Part shown: positions 11,131-21,675 of the stretch, piece after piece | Numbering within the stretch: the stretch's first letter is position 1 | How the letters are laid out: every line of letters starts with the position of its first letter | Assembly: GCA_002118135.1 (NCBI GenBank) | Contig: BDIU01000063.1 | Location: 186,439 to 250,438, forward strand | Length of the DNA stretch: 64,000 nt | Direction of reading: 5' to 3' | Origin: Trebouxia sp. TZW2008 | Taxonomy: Eukaryota > Chlorophyta > Trebouxiophyceae > Trebouxiales > Trebouxiaceae | Notes under the pieces: model-generated | Databases searched by the model: none | Told to the model about the DNA's origin: nothing | The model's input: the letters and a program-made list of their open reading frames with translations, nothing else | Translations under genes and position numbers: made by a program

Positions 11131-14100
11131 TCAATGGAAGGGCTTGAAATGTTGATAGATCATTTGGGGCCGACACCGCTGCCCGTTTTGCAATGAAAAC
11201 TTCAGGGCTGTGTTTGCTGGCACCAATTTGGTGACAAGATTGCGATGGAAAATCCGAGCAAGAAGCTCAATGCCATTCACAAGCCTGCAGCAGCATGCGA
11301 TTTCTGTCAGGTCACCATTCATTGAGCATTATTGACAATTCTTTCAACATTTGACAAAGTCAACACCCGCTTGTGTCAGAGCATGCAACATTGATCCTGA
11401 TTGCTTTTACATAGCTTGGCCCTGATCGGCTTTGCCCCAAGATTCAGGCCTGGCCCTTCCTGACAGCTGAGCATGCCAGTGCAATACGCCCATTGTCATA
11501 TCAAGAGAAACATGAAGTCGCATTTCTGTGCAGAAATGTGTGACTTTGTTTCCGGTGATGAGTGTGTACCTTGGCCCTGGTCGGCTAAAGAGGCTATGTT
11601 CCAGGATGTAAACCTGGCCTGTCCTGACAGCAGGCAATGCCCACCAGCCAGGCTGTGCTGCCAGGTTGCACACCTCACCCAGGCTGCGCTCTAGACTAGC
11701 AGAGCAGGGGCACAGCAGCAGCACCTCTGGGGCATACTGCCGAATGGCCTCCCATGTGATGCGCTGAGGGGCATCGCCGGGATGCTGCCACTCGTCTCGG
11801 CCACCTGCTAGCTCCTTCATGTCAGGCAGCCACTGCCCACCTGCACAAGTTGAGAAGTCAATCCAGGAATCAATCAATGAATCAACCAGTCAGTCATGCA
11901 ACAGTTCATCAGGCTGATGGACCTTCTGTTTCAGCCATGGCCCGCATGCAAGAAGCAGACGCTCTGTGGGCTTGACCCAGCATTGAGTACCGTGATCACG
12001 AAATGTGCACCTGGTAGGGATACACAACAGGAATTGTGCTTTCACAACGCGCAAACAGATGGACATGCTGCCTTGAACATGTACCCGTATCGCTGATCAT
12101 GCAAGTCACAAGCTGGGACTAGTCATGCTGACGATGCCCTGCCCTGAGCTGCCAATGGTGTGCGGTGAAATGTCTCACGTCAGAGCAAGCATTAGTGCCT
12201 ACAGCATTGCCACTGCTAGATGCGTACCTAGGACCAGGGGCTGTAGCCCCTCCAAAGACAGGACCTTGGGGCGTTTGGCTCCGGCCACCTGCCTACCAAC
12301 AGCCCTCAATCGGTTCTGCAGGCTCTCAAGCAGCTGCAGCGCCTCTGCCTCAACCTTTGCTACCACTCCCACCTGATACCAAACAGTCACATTCATGCAT
12401 TCGTTCATTCGTTCGTTCGTTCGTTCATTCATTCATTCATTCATTCATTCAACACAAATGCTAAGCAGGCTCTGTAGCAGCTGCAGTGCTGCCGCCTCAA
12501 TGTTCCGACCTGAATCGTGGTCAATGATGTTCATGATTAGAATAAGCACAGACGCTGACACTGAACAGATGCGGCAGTGAGTAGCCAACAGATGCAATAA
12601 TCATTGAAGCATTTTCTTCGGCCAACAGCTTCTGTATTGCAGGTTCTCTATCGGCTGCAGCAACTCTGTGTCAACCTTTGCTGCCAAACCCACCTAGATT
12701 ATGGACCATGCTCATTAGGGCTTACAGTTGAGGGACAATGGACAGTGACACTCAGCACTTTTGACAATGAAAACTCAGCAGATGCAACAATGGACACGTG
12801 GCAGATGCAACAATTATTGACAGCATCCTTTGAATGGAGAGCTTTCTGGATTACAGCATGATCCAATGTAAGCACACCCTGATTCTCTGAGATTCTATCA
12901 AGAGAAACAACAGTTGCAATACAGGGATTGCTAAAACCTCATATGTCTTGTGCATACATTCATGCCAATGCTGCTGACGCTGACAATGACAGAAAAGAGT
13001 GTCGTACCCGCAGTATGTCTTGCAAGGCATCTGCAACAGTCCTGGGTGAGAGCACAAGCGGCTCTGTGTCTAGCCGCATCTCATGAATGACCTGCAGCAA
13101 TATAACAGCTAAGTCAGAACTGTGCAGCATGCTTTTGTCAGGGAATGATTACAATGCAGTCATGAAGCAAAGCTTTGGAGCAGCGGCAGTCAACATTTTA
13201 TACTAGGTGCTCTGTCTTAGCCTAACATCAGCTTTGCAGCCCCAACATGCAGCAGCATTGCAGCTTCCAGCCTGCTGATGCCAGTACATGATGTCACAGT
13301 TGTATGGGTGCAAGGCAAGTGCTAGCAGGGCAGGACAGGCACCTGACGGGACTGCGCTGTGCAACAGGGCAATGCACATGTTTGACTCAACAGGGCTGCA
13401 GACCCTATCACAGGCTAAGGCAAGACAATTCACAATGTCACAGCGCTTTCACCAGTGTATGTCATGTTACAATGTAGCAGGGCGCTTTGGTAAATAAGGC
13501 AATTGTGTACATCAGAAGGCTTGGCAGGCTTGATGGGTCGAGGTACAACAGGGCAGAACAAGGACAGGGCACAATGGCAAAGAGCAAGACCACTGGAGGC
13601 AACCAGGGCAGATCAGGGCAGGGTACAATAAGCATAATCAGGGCCAGTCAGGTTTCAGCAGGGCAGGGCACCTGAGCCAGCAGGCTGCTGTGGACAGCAA
13701 AGGCTTGCGACATGTGCAGCGTGAGCAGCAAAAGGAGTCAAGGTGCGATAGGGAGAAGGAGGTACTATCACCTGAGCAACTTGGCTGCTATGGACATCAC
13801 AAGCTCGGCAGGCGTGCTGGGTGAGCAGCAGGGCAGGGGGATGCTGCTGCAACCACTCCCTATCCAGGGTGAAGGGCGACTGCTTAGCTGCTTTCAGCTC
13901 CTGCATACGAGCCTCCACCTGCACCATATGGGCATGCGTGAGACCATAAGAGCATGCGTAAGCAAATCACGAGCCAGTATTCCAGCTGTATGGTGCTTGA
14001 GCAAACTATGCATGGAACTCTCACAGCTATACACAGCTTCTGCCTGCTGAATTTTCAATCCCTGTCTTCAGCTCCGGCGTGGGTGTCCCCACCTGCCCTC

Positions 14101-15100
14101 TGATGCTGCAAATGATGCATGCAATGTGAACCCTGCAGCTATCCTCGTCTCCGCTTGCTGACTCTTGAACTTAAAGTATAGCAGATGCCAGCGTCACCAT
14201 GACTTAGTGCCATGTCAACATGAAGCTGAGCTCTACTGGTTGCATGTTGATGCCTTGACAGCTGTTCTGTTCCAACCAGAAGTCTCAGTACACAGTCTAG
14301 ATGCCACAATGCTGAGCGCCTCATGCAGCTCTGGCCTCAAGATGTAAAGACTGATTGACTTTCTGCCTGCATGGTTCTGCTGATGGCATCCCCTGCACAG
14401 CTTTTGGTGTAGTGCTACTGTTACTGACAAACAGAATAGAACATAGCAAGCAGGGCGCAAGTTTAGAGACACAGCAGAGACCAAAAGCCAGCGAAAGGCA
14501 GCATGACAGTTGAAAATGCATTACGGTGCATAAGAAGGTAAAGACAGCAGGCGCTCACCTGTGCTGATGACATGTTGGCTGAGTCAAGGCAACTGCGGGA
14601 GACCTTGGGCTTAGTGGCAGCCTCTGGCGGGTAGTCACACAAGTCACTCACACCACTCACCCTGCACACACAACACATACTCCTTTGAGGACTGCAAATG
14701 CTGCACACAGCTGCCGGCTGTCCACACAGGACGGATGTAACTTTGCGGCGCGCTGCTGCTGACAAAAACACTTTTCATGTGTTGTCAAAATTGATTAGTT
14801 GATTTGACACCTGTGCCTGCGAGGTGAGTCCCATGCTGCCAAAAGAGCTGGGCCATTGTGGACTGCAGTTCAGAATGTTGCTGCAGCGCTGGCGGTGAGA
14901 CCAAGCAAGGCCCAACACAAAAGCTCCTTTTGACTCACAGCTGTGTGGGTCAAAGCGCATGCTGTGCAGTCCTGTCTGTCAAGCTCTTTAGTTTCAACTG
15001 CATTTTGGCTGCATCAGAGGTCTGACCTGTGTCCCAGGCCCAAGGCAAATAGGATCTCAGTGCCGCTGGGTAGCAGGCTCACAATGCTGTTGTCACTCAT
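11131..15100 (-). CDS. BtuF-type corrinoid-binding protein, possibly the C-terminal module of a CobB fusion
   Basis: Bacterial BtuF-like proteins (COG0614, helical-backbone metal-receptor fold) bind cobalamin for uptake. Exons (5'-3'): about 15100-15027, 14661-14559, 13918-13772, 13091-13008, 12372-12228, 11840-11570, 11284-11131. All phases agree, giving 325 aa from the Met at 15100. Motifs in order: SIVSLLPSGTEILFALGLGH; GVSDLCDYPPEAATKPKVSR; DREWLQQHPPALLLTQHACR; PLVLSPRTVADALQDILR; PKVLSLEGLQPL; GGQWLPDMKELAGGRDEWQH; and RPGPRLVNGIELLARIFHRN. These follow a bacterial cobalamin-binding protein end to end. No signal peptide is seen. The reading frame stays open upstream of the Met, so it may be fused to the CobB gene 0.6 kb upstream on the same strand; no CpG-rich promoter separates them. 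Several exons carry partial tandem copies. Confidence 0.8.
11400..11470 (-). repeat. Short downstream copy of a BtuF exon 3' end
   Basis: The 11400-11440 stretch (ttggccctgatcggctt) matches the end of the 11840-11570 exon (ttggccctggtcggcta). It is one more partial exon copy placed downstream of its source. Confidence 0.5.
12391..12450. repeat. TTCA/TTCG tetranucleotide microsatellite
   Basis: About thirteen units of attc/gttc run from 12391 to 12450. The tract lies in the intron about 20 bp upstream of the acceptor of the 12372-12228 exon (minus strand). Confidence 0.95.
12455..12700 (-). repeat. Two partial upstream copies of a BtuF exon
   Basis: On the minus strand, about 12695-12630 reads VGLAAKVDTELLQPIENLQ and about 12515-12460 reads IEAAALQLLQSLL. 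Both match VGVVAKVEAEALQLLESLQ at the start of the intact 12372 exon. Confidence 0.75.
13540..13680 (+). repeat. GGGCAG-rich imperfect repeat
   Basis: Irregular repeats of agggcagr/gggcacaa fill this intron segment (13540-13680). The pattern is too variable for a single unit length. Confidence 0.5.
13673..13735 (-). repeat. Downstream copy of the 3' end of a BtuF exon
   Basis: Minus-strand translation LLLTLHMSQAFAVHSSLLAQ followed by a GT donor mirrors LLLTQHACRACDVHSSQVAQ at the end of the 13918-13772 exon. This copy keeps the 3' half and the donor and lies downstream of its source. Confidence 0.75.
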
Positions 15101-15289
15101 GGAGGGACCGGCAGGCGCCAAAGCAGCAGCAGAAGCATGGGACCAGGCTGCATGCTGCTCATGCGCTGCTGCTCCCATCCTGCGGGTGAGCAGACAGTGG
15201 TCAGCACAACAATGGCTACAAAGTGAAGAAAGAGAAGCTGTTCATGAGACCCTGCTCCCAAGCTGCAGGCAAGCAGACTGTGGTTGACT

Positions 15290-15430
15290 ACAGACTGACA
15301 ATGCTGTCATCACTCATGGTGAGACCAGCAGGCGCCAGGGCAGCAGCAGAAGCATGGGACCAGGCTGCATGCTGTGCATGAGCCCCTGCTCCCAATCTGC
15401 GGAGGAGCAGGCAATGGTCAGTGGATGTTT
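15290..15430 (-). repeat. Upstream copy of the first BtuF exon
   Basis: About 130 bp matches 15073-15205. The copy keeps the acceptor-like catgcag, the CCTGGTCCCATGCTTCTGC block and an ATG that opens MSDDSIVSL before a stop; the intact exon reads MSDNSIVSL and continues. The two ATGs are 217 bp apart. Confidence 0.85.
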
Positions 15431-15456
15431 GTCACCATGATAATGTAAATGCTGTT

Positions 15457-15720
15457 GAGTGAGGTTCTGCAACCCTGCTAGGTGCCTAGAGAAACAATGC
15501 ACTGCCTCCCAACAGATCAGCTCAAGTCTGACAGTGAGCTGCAAAAGCTTCTGCTGAACTGTCGGGGTTTACAGATGCCGGACTGATCTAAGGATTCATT
15601 GAGCATCTGAGTTGTGTAGTCAGACAAATGCACTTCATGATCAGCCTTTGCATGCTTTCTAGTGAGGTTCTGTGACTCAGCTAGGTGCATACAGAAGCTA
15701 TGAACTGCCTCCTTATCCCT
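15457..15720 (-). repeat. Direct repeat pair, about 204 bp apart
   Basis: 15463-15510 and 15667-15715 share gttctg, gctaggtgc and actgcctcc blocks. Minus-strand translations are EAVHCFSRHLAGLQNLTQQH and EAVHSFCMHLAESQNLTRKH. One of them may be an unplaced exon between the CobB linker and the BtuF domain. Confidence 0.6.
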
Positions 15721-18700
15721 TTGGAACAACGCACCTGCCAGATGAAGAAGCAGTGCAGGTGTCATCGTTACGGTACGACACCCCGTCAGGATGCATCAGG
15801 CTGCTCATCCTGTCAGCCACACTCAATCTCCCGCTGCCCAGCATGCCACTATGGGCTGACTGTACAGTTGCGAAGGCTGACCCCATGCTGTTGGGTCTAT
15901 ACACCACACCTTCTGGAAGCATCCCGCTGTTCACTGAAAGCATACCGCTCTGCCCTGGTAGCATCTCACTGTGTGCACGTAGCATTGCATCAGCTGGGAG
16001 TAGGGTCCCATTGGGCTGAAGCACGCCGTTGAGCACAAGCACTTCGCTGCTGTTGCTGCCGTCTAGGGGGGGTGGGTAGGTGGGGGAGGATGACCCCTGC
16101 GAGGGTGAGTGGAAGGGCGTGTGCTGCATTGAATGATGGTGGTGATGCAGCTGCTGACTAATCTGTTGATGGAGCTGGGGGTGGTGAGGGTAGCCAGGGG
16201 GCTGCTGAGGGGCCCCTCCCCACTGGGCAGGGGCTGTATGTGCAGGGCCGTTTGGTACAGCCTCCATGCTGCTGTGCTCGGCTACATCATGTAAAGGGGA
16301 AGCTGGCATCGAGTAGGGCTTGACTGATGGCTTGTGAAAGATGGGTAGGCTAGATGTGCGCTGAGGTGAAATGGATTGGTAATCTGCTGGGTTGTACGTC
16401 TGTGCATAGACGTCCAGAGACACAATGCGTCCATCTGAGTCATACCGCACCTTCCTGGGCACCTGCTGCTGCTGCTGCACCTGCATCACGTCAGTCATGC
16501 TTCTCAAAATAGACTGCGCGTCCTGGCACAGGTGTGCGCAGCCCGAGTTGTGTTTTGCTAGGCCAGCGTGTTTTGAGCATCAACTCATTGCTCATGCCAC
16601 CAGGCCATGGCTGGCAACGTCTGTTCATGGACATAAGCAGCCTCAAGACCATCGTCATGCAACTAGGAGCTATGTGTGAGACCAGACAAGTGCAAAGGTG
16701 CTAATGCTGCACCTGCTGATGCAAGTGAGAAGGCTGTTGCTGGGAGTGCCCTCTCCCCCAAGGCGTTTCCACTTCCTCTCCTGAACGGCGGCTGAAATGA
16801 CTTGCCTGTTGATAGCCTGACTGCTGAAACGGCATGGCAAAGTCAGGCACAGACATCATCTTAGGCATGTTCCCTTGATGCACCCCATTCTGCATGTGCA
16901 CATCATGTCTCTCACCTGATGCGCTTACAGTTACTTCTCAAAATATGGACACTGGATCTAAAGGCATTCTCAACAAAAGGACAATGCAATCGGGAACCAA
17001 TCACTGCATTCTGACTGCAGTCCTCTGCGTAAGCGTTCAACTCGGTACAAGAAGGAGTTGTTGGGAACCAGAGCAGTTGTTACAAAAAGCAGTTGCTGTT
17101 CAAAGCATGAGAGACCCTGCCTGAGCTTTGTGACAGATGCAGCTGTACTCACAGTAAGCAGCAAACAACAATACACAACGCAAAGGATGTGTTACGAGCA
17201 AAGTCAACCTGCATGTGCGCGTGTGCGAGGCCGCCCATGTGGCCTCCATGAGTCATCGCCACCTGCTCTGCAGCTGCAGCAGCATGCTGCTCCTGGTGAC
17301 ACGCTCTCTGGGCAGCAGCATTGACAGCTTGCAGATCTACGCTGTGGCAGCGGGCCACTAAGGAGTAAGCTAGCTCAGGCGCACTGCCAAAGTGTAAGTG
17401 CACATAGCTGGCCAGCACATTCTTCCAGACAAAACCCTCAGGTACTGCCTCTGCTCCTGGTACCTACAAAGACACAACCAACATGGTGCGCTGCCAAAGT
17501 GTAGGTCAATGTAGCTGGCCAGCACATGCTTCCAGACAAAACCTTCAGGTACTGCCTCTGCTCCTGGCACCTACAAAACACAACCAACATTGGTGCGCTG
17601 CCAAAGTGTAGGTGAATGTAGCTGGCTGGCACATTTTTGCAGACAAAGCCCTCAGGTACTGCCTCTGCTCCTGACACCTACAAAGCAGAAGTCAGCGTTC
17701 AAAAGTGACATACGTAGAGCAAGCAAAAGGGCCATTCGCAGTCTCACAAGCAGCCAGCTTTCACGCTCCACATGTTGACGAGCATGCATGCAACAATGAT
17801 CACACAAGAGCAAGCTCTGACACAGGCAACCAGGGGTTGATTCTCACACTGGTGACACTGCAATGCATCTCAGTATGCATGACAGGGATCAGATTGCCAG
17901 ACTGCATGCACCCTTGGAAATTTGTGAAGAAGTCTGCACCCTCACAAAGATAAGCTTCGTGTCCTAGCCATTTGCACACATTACATAAAAGATGCACGGC
18001 AATTTAACTGCCATGGACAGAGAGTTTCAGTTCTAGTCACCTGCATGGTTGCTTGGTAGCCTGTCTCCCATTCCAGGTCTTTGGTTCTACCGTTAGAGAA
18101 GCCGCCCACGACCTTCTCTTGTAGAATTTCACTAAAGTGGTACACATGACCCCGAGCCTTGCAGTTTGCAGGAAACAGATTGCAGCCCTGCTGCGTTTCC
18201 ACCTCAATGTACCCCATCTTCATCTTGTCCTTGGTCATTTGTGTGCGGAATGGAAACAAGCCAGCTGCACACAACATGCCATCACTCTGCTAGTCATAGT
18301 AGTGATGATAGACATAGAGGTGGCAGGGGCAACAGCACGTATGCTTTGTGCTGTCTTCGCAAATCTTGAATCATGTCTAACCAGAGCTCATGTGATGGTC
18401 CTGATGCATGCTATACAGACTGACAGCATGTCGGGCTCAGGCCAAACACTCAACGCTAAGCAAAGATTACAGCAGCACTGCAAACAAAAGACTGAATGTA
18501 CCAGCAACTTGGCCATCTGTATCCCTGGTCATCATTCATGATAGCTGCAGTCTAGACAGACAAAGCTGATGCGTTGATTCAGTATCAATGAACATTGCGT
18601 CTAGCTGCAATTGTGGCATCTGCCTCGACTGTGACTTGATGATGTCAAAAGTGGATCTGACTTGTTTTGACAGCCCAGGATATCAAGCATGCATTTCTGC

Positions 18701-21222
18701 GTCCTATTGCAAAGTGAACTGAAGTAAAGTGCTCACCCATGCTTGTAGGAGCCTCCTCAAGGGGTTGAATGCTCTGCGACAAATAGATCAGCCCTCCACA
18801 CTCAGCATACACCACACCACCAGCTTCAGCAAACGCCTTGACAGCCGTGAGCAGCATTCTGTTGCTGGACAGCTGCTGAGCATATTTCTCAGGGTAACCC
18901 CCTCCCAGGTACAGCCCCCCCAGGTTGGCTGGCAGGCAATCCTCAATTGGGGAAAAGGGCACAAGCTCAGCTCCTGCCTCTTGCAACAGCCTCAGGTTGC
19001 TGCAATATCAGCAATCAAATCACATAGCAGCAACACCAGCAGATGATTGAGCAGAACAGCCTCAGATTGCTGCAGCATCAACAACTCGATCGACAAACAA
19101 GACACTCAAAACATTCAGGTATTGAACAAATTGACAAGTGTGACAAGCCTGCACTCAGCCTATCATAAACACTAGGGCATCACTGCTGCCACCCTGTTCC
19201 TATGACCAGAGCCGCTTCAAAGGCAACTTGACTGGGCTCAAGCAAATGCTTTGCATTTATTGCCAGAGCTTACCAAGTAACGAGACCATGGAACATTGCC
19301 TGTCCGCTGATCGAGGGTGGCAGCATGCAGAAATGAGCAAGGAGCTATTTTGCAGCTTCATGCTGATCAAGAAGGTGCATTTGACCGTATGCTGTGTGCA
19401 TGTGCTTCTCTGCTGCAGCCTTGCATGACACAAAAGCTAAGGCAACACTGACAGCAGCAATGATGCATGCAAAAGGTGCCGTACAAACTATTGAACTGAA
19501 ACTCCTTGAGCATGCACACGTGCTGCAGGCCCTTAGTCTGAGCAGCTTACTCATTGTAATAGAAGTTGAAGGCCGCATCCTTGGCATAGCCAATGCGCAC
19601 ACGCTGCTTCCCATTATGCAGGTGAGCAGCAATTCTTTGAGGCTGTGGAAGTGCTGGCACTTGAGCTGCAGCCGCAGTCTGGAAGACTTGCTCCATGTCA
19701 ATATGGGCCTCCACAAGGTCAGCCAGCTTGGTCAAGTGCACTGGCATTGACTGCAGCTCATGCGGCATCTGCAGGCCTAGATACCTCTCCTTGATCACAA
19801 TACTGTCATCCTGCAACATGCCAATTGTGAGCAGTTGCAAGTGTGTTGCAGAGAGCAGCAGTCATAGCTGATCACACAGCAGCAGTCTGTAAGACTTGCT
19901 CCATGTCAATGTGAGCCTCAATAGGGTCAGCCACCTTTGTCAAGTGCACTGGCATTGACTGGAGCGCATGCAGCGTCAGGCCTGGGTATCTCTCCTTGAT
20001 CACAACACTGTCATTCTGCAACATGCCAGTTGTGAGCAGTTGCAAGTGTGTTGCAGGGAGCAGCAGTCATAGCTTATCATACAGCAGCAGTCGGGAAGAC
20101 TTGCTCCATGTCAATGTGAGCCTCAATGGGGTCAGCCAGCTTTGTCAAGTGCACTGGCGTTGACTGCAGCGCATGCAGCATCAGGCCTAGGTACCTTTCC
20201 TTGATCACTATGCTATCATCCTGCAGCATGCCAGTTGTGAGCTGTTGCCGCACTGCAGGAGTGCCTGTTTTGCTACAGAGAGCAGCAACTGCAGTAATGG
20301 AGCTGCGTTCCTGCAGTGCCCATGCTCATGTCCCAATTGCATAATGCTTCCATAGTGCTGATTCTCATCGGCGCTGATGTCGGTAACATTCAGAATGGTG
20401 TTACTGATGCCACAAGCAGACTGCCTGGACCGATTGCACCTCACTGCAGCTTCACGCACAGCCCTGTCAATCTCATCAACAGCATCGGCAGCTTCAGCGA
20501 GGATCGAATACCTTAGGAACGCCACCAAAGACCTGTGTCTTGCTTCCACTAGCACGCACAGCGTCTGTAAGCCATTGGGTGTGGGATGCGCTACCAATCT
20601 TGTTGAAGATGACGCCCGCCAAATTGAGGTCTGGGTCAAACTCCTGGTAGCCTTTGACCATTGCTGCAGCCGATCTGGCCACGCTAAAGCAGTCCATCAC
20701 CAGCAGCACTGGAGCGCCTAGCCACTTGGCAAGCTCTGCTGTGCTGCCAGCTTCTGTCAAGCCATCCCTTCCATCAAAAAGGCCCATCACCCCCTCAACT
20801 ATGCAGATGTCAGCGTCTGCAGCGTGCCTGTAAAAGCTTTCCAGGTTCTGCTGCTTGTTGAGCATCCACCCGTCGAGATTGACTGATGGCCTGCCTGTGG
20901 CCACTTCATGATGCAGAGGGTCCAGGAAATCTGCAGGCAGGTGATAGTGTGAAGAGGCAGCAGTGACATTGCTTGAGTAACGAGGCATGGCAGGTGACTG
21001 GACATACCAGGACCAACTTTGAACGCCTGCACCTTAAACCCTCGCCTCCTATACATGACACAAAAGGCTCATGTCGTTGAGGCTTCAACTTTTGCAGTCT
21101 TATCGAAACGGTCAACGTTCGATCAGCATCTTGACCACCAACCTGGCCGCAGCCATCAATCCAACAGTCAATGACGTCTTTCCCACACCACTGGTGACGC
21201 CACTGACTACGATGACCCTCAT
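15713..21222 (-). CDS. Cobyrinate a,c-diamide synthase (CobB/CbiA family) with C-terminal linker
   Basis: In bacteria this enzyme amidates the a and c carboxylates of (hydrogeno)cobyrinate with glutamine and ATP. Exons: 21222-21143, 21048-21008, 20930-20512, 19810-19551, 18999-18737, 18264-18041, 17463-17209, 16910-16713 and 16513 to about 15735 (or to a stop at 15713); all phases through 16513 agree. The N-terminal P-loop domain has VSGVTSGVGKTSLTVGLM, FKVGPDFLDPLHHEVATGRP and CIVEGVMGLFDG. The class-I glutamine amidotransferase domain has GLYLGGGYPEKYAQQL, nucleophile Cys in YAECGGLIYLSQ and the GHVYHFSE histidine motif, so the catalytic residues appear intact. FVWKNVLASYVHLHFGS is the family C-terminus. 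A Gln/His/Pro-rich linker follows and may join the BtuF domain. No transit peptide is obvious. Bacterial origin by transfer is inferred; introns and flanking algal genes argue against contamination. Confidence 0.88.
17464..17680 (-). repeat. Two tandem 107-bp partial copies of CobB exon 17463-17209
   Basis: Copy starts are at 17677 and 17570 and the intact exon starts at 17463, exactly 107 bp apart. Each copy keeps a tag acceptor and GAEAVPEGFV.K.V.ASY..LHFGSAP, then ends near the next acceptor. Only the 17463 exon continues. Confidence 0.95.
19050..19073 (-). repeat. Short copy of a CobB exon start
   Basis: Minus-strand gctgcag|CAATCTGAGGCTGTTCTG resembles the start of the 18999 exon, gcag|CAACCTGAGGCTGTTGC. 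The match is about 17-24 bp and about 70 bp upstream. Confidence 0.6.
19811..20230 (-). repeat. Two tandem 205-bp copies of CobB exon 19810-19551
   Basis: Acceptor|exon junctions fall at 20220, 20015 and 19810, spacing exactly 205 bp. Each copy encodes DS.VIKERY.GL.LHALQS.PV.LTK.AD..EAHIDMEQV and then stops at TAAV. The third copy (19810) reads through into the rest of the exon. Confidence 0.95.
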
Positions 21223-21675
21223 CCTAATGGTCTGAGCCGCTGAGTCCCAGCGACCTGCTGCAGACCGTTTAAGCTGCGCACGCACGCACGCAAAGTGATT
21301 TGAGCATCGGCCTGCTAAAGACTGCCATGAGTTGGCACTCAAGATCCACTTTCAGATCTGCCCAGCGCCAGCGCCGCAGGCGTCAGCGTCAGCGACTGCC
21401 CGATCAATGTCGCTTTGTATGACCTGCAGAGCTAAGCCATGACGATAATCTTCCTCTTCTTCTTTTGAGTTGGTCACAGCAACTCGTCCGGATTTCAAAG
21501 CAGGCCCAGACTTGTTGACCACTTCACGTCGATTGTTTGCGAGAACGCGCGGTGAGCTTGGCTCAGGTGGATTGCTGACAGGTCGTGATAGCAGCTCTGG
21601 TAGCCGAGCTGCATACGTATGTTCAAGCGTCAAGCAAATGTCGCAGCTGGAGGGTGAGGCTGCTGAGCGTCTAGC
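21223..21675. promoter_or_regulatory. Divergent CpG-rich promoter region, CobB gene / Ca2+-ATPase
   Basis: The start codons at 21222 (minus) and 21676 (plus) lie 453 bp apart. The interval is clearly CpG-richer than the flanking introns (gcgcacgcacgcacgc, gccagcgccgcaggcgtcagcgtc). No TATA-like element stands out. Confidence 0.5.

Noticed and set aside
11131..21222. Bacterial contamination or a bacterial cobalamin operon
   Set aside because: Both coding regions are interrupted by phase-consistent GT-AG introns and exon echoes like those of neighbouring algal genes.
21352..21633. Minus-strand 93-codon frame as an upstream CobB exon
   Set aside because: It lies in the divergent promoter, has no link in phase to the CobB Met, and CpG-rich sequence explains the openness.
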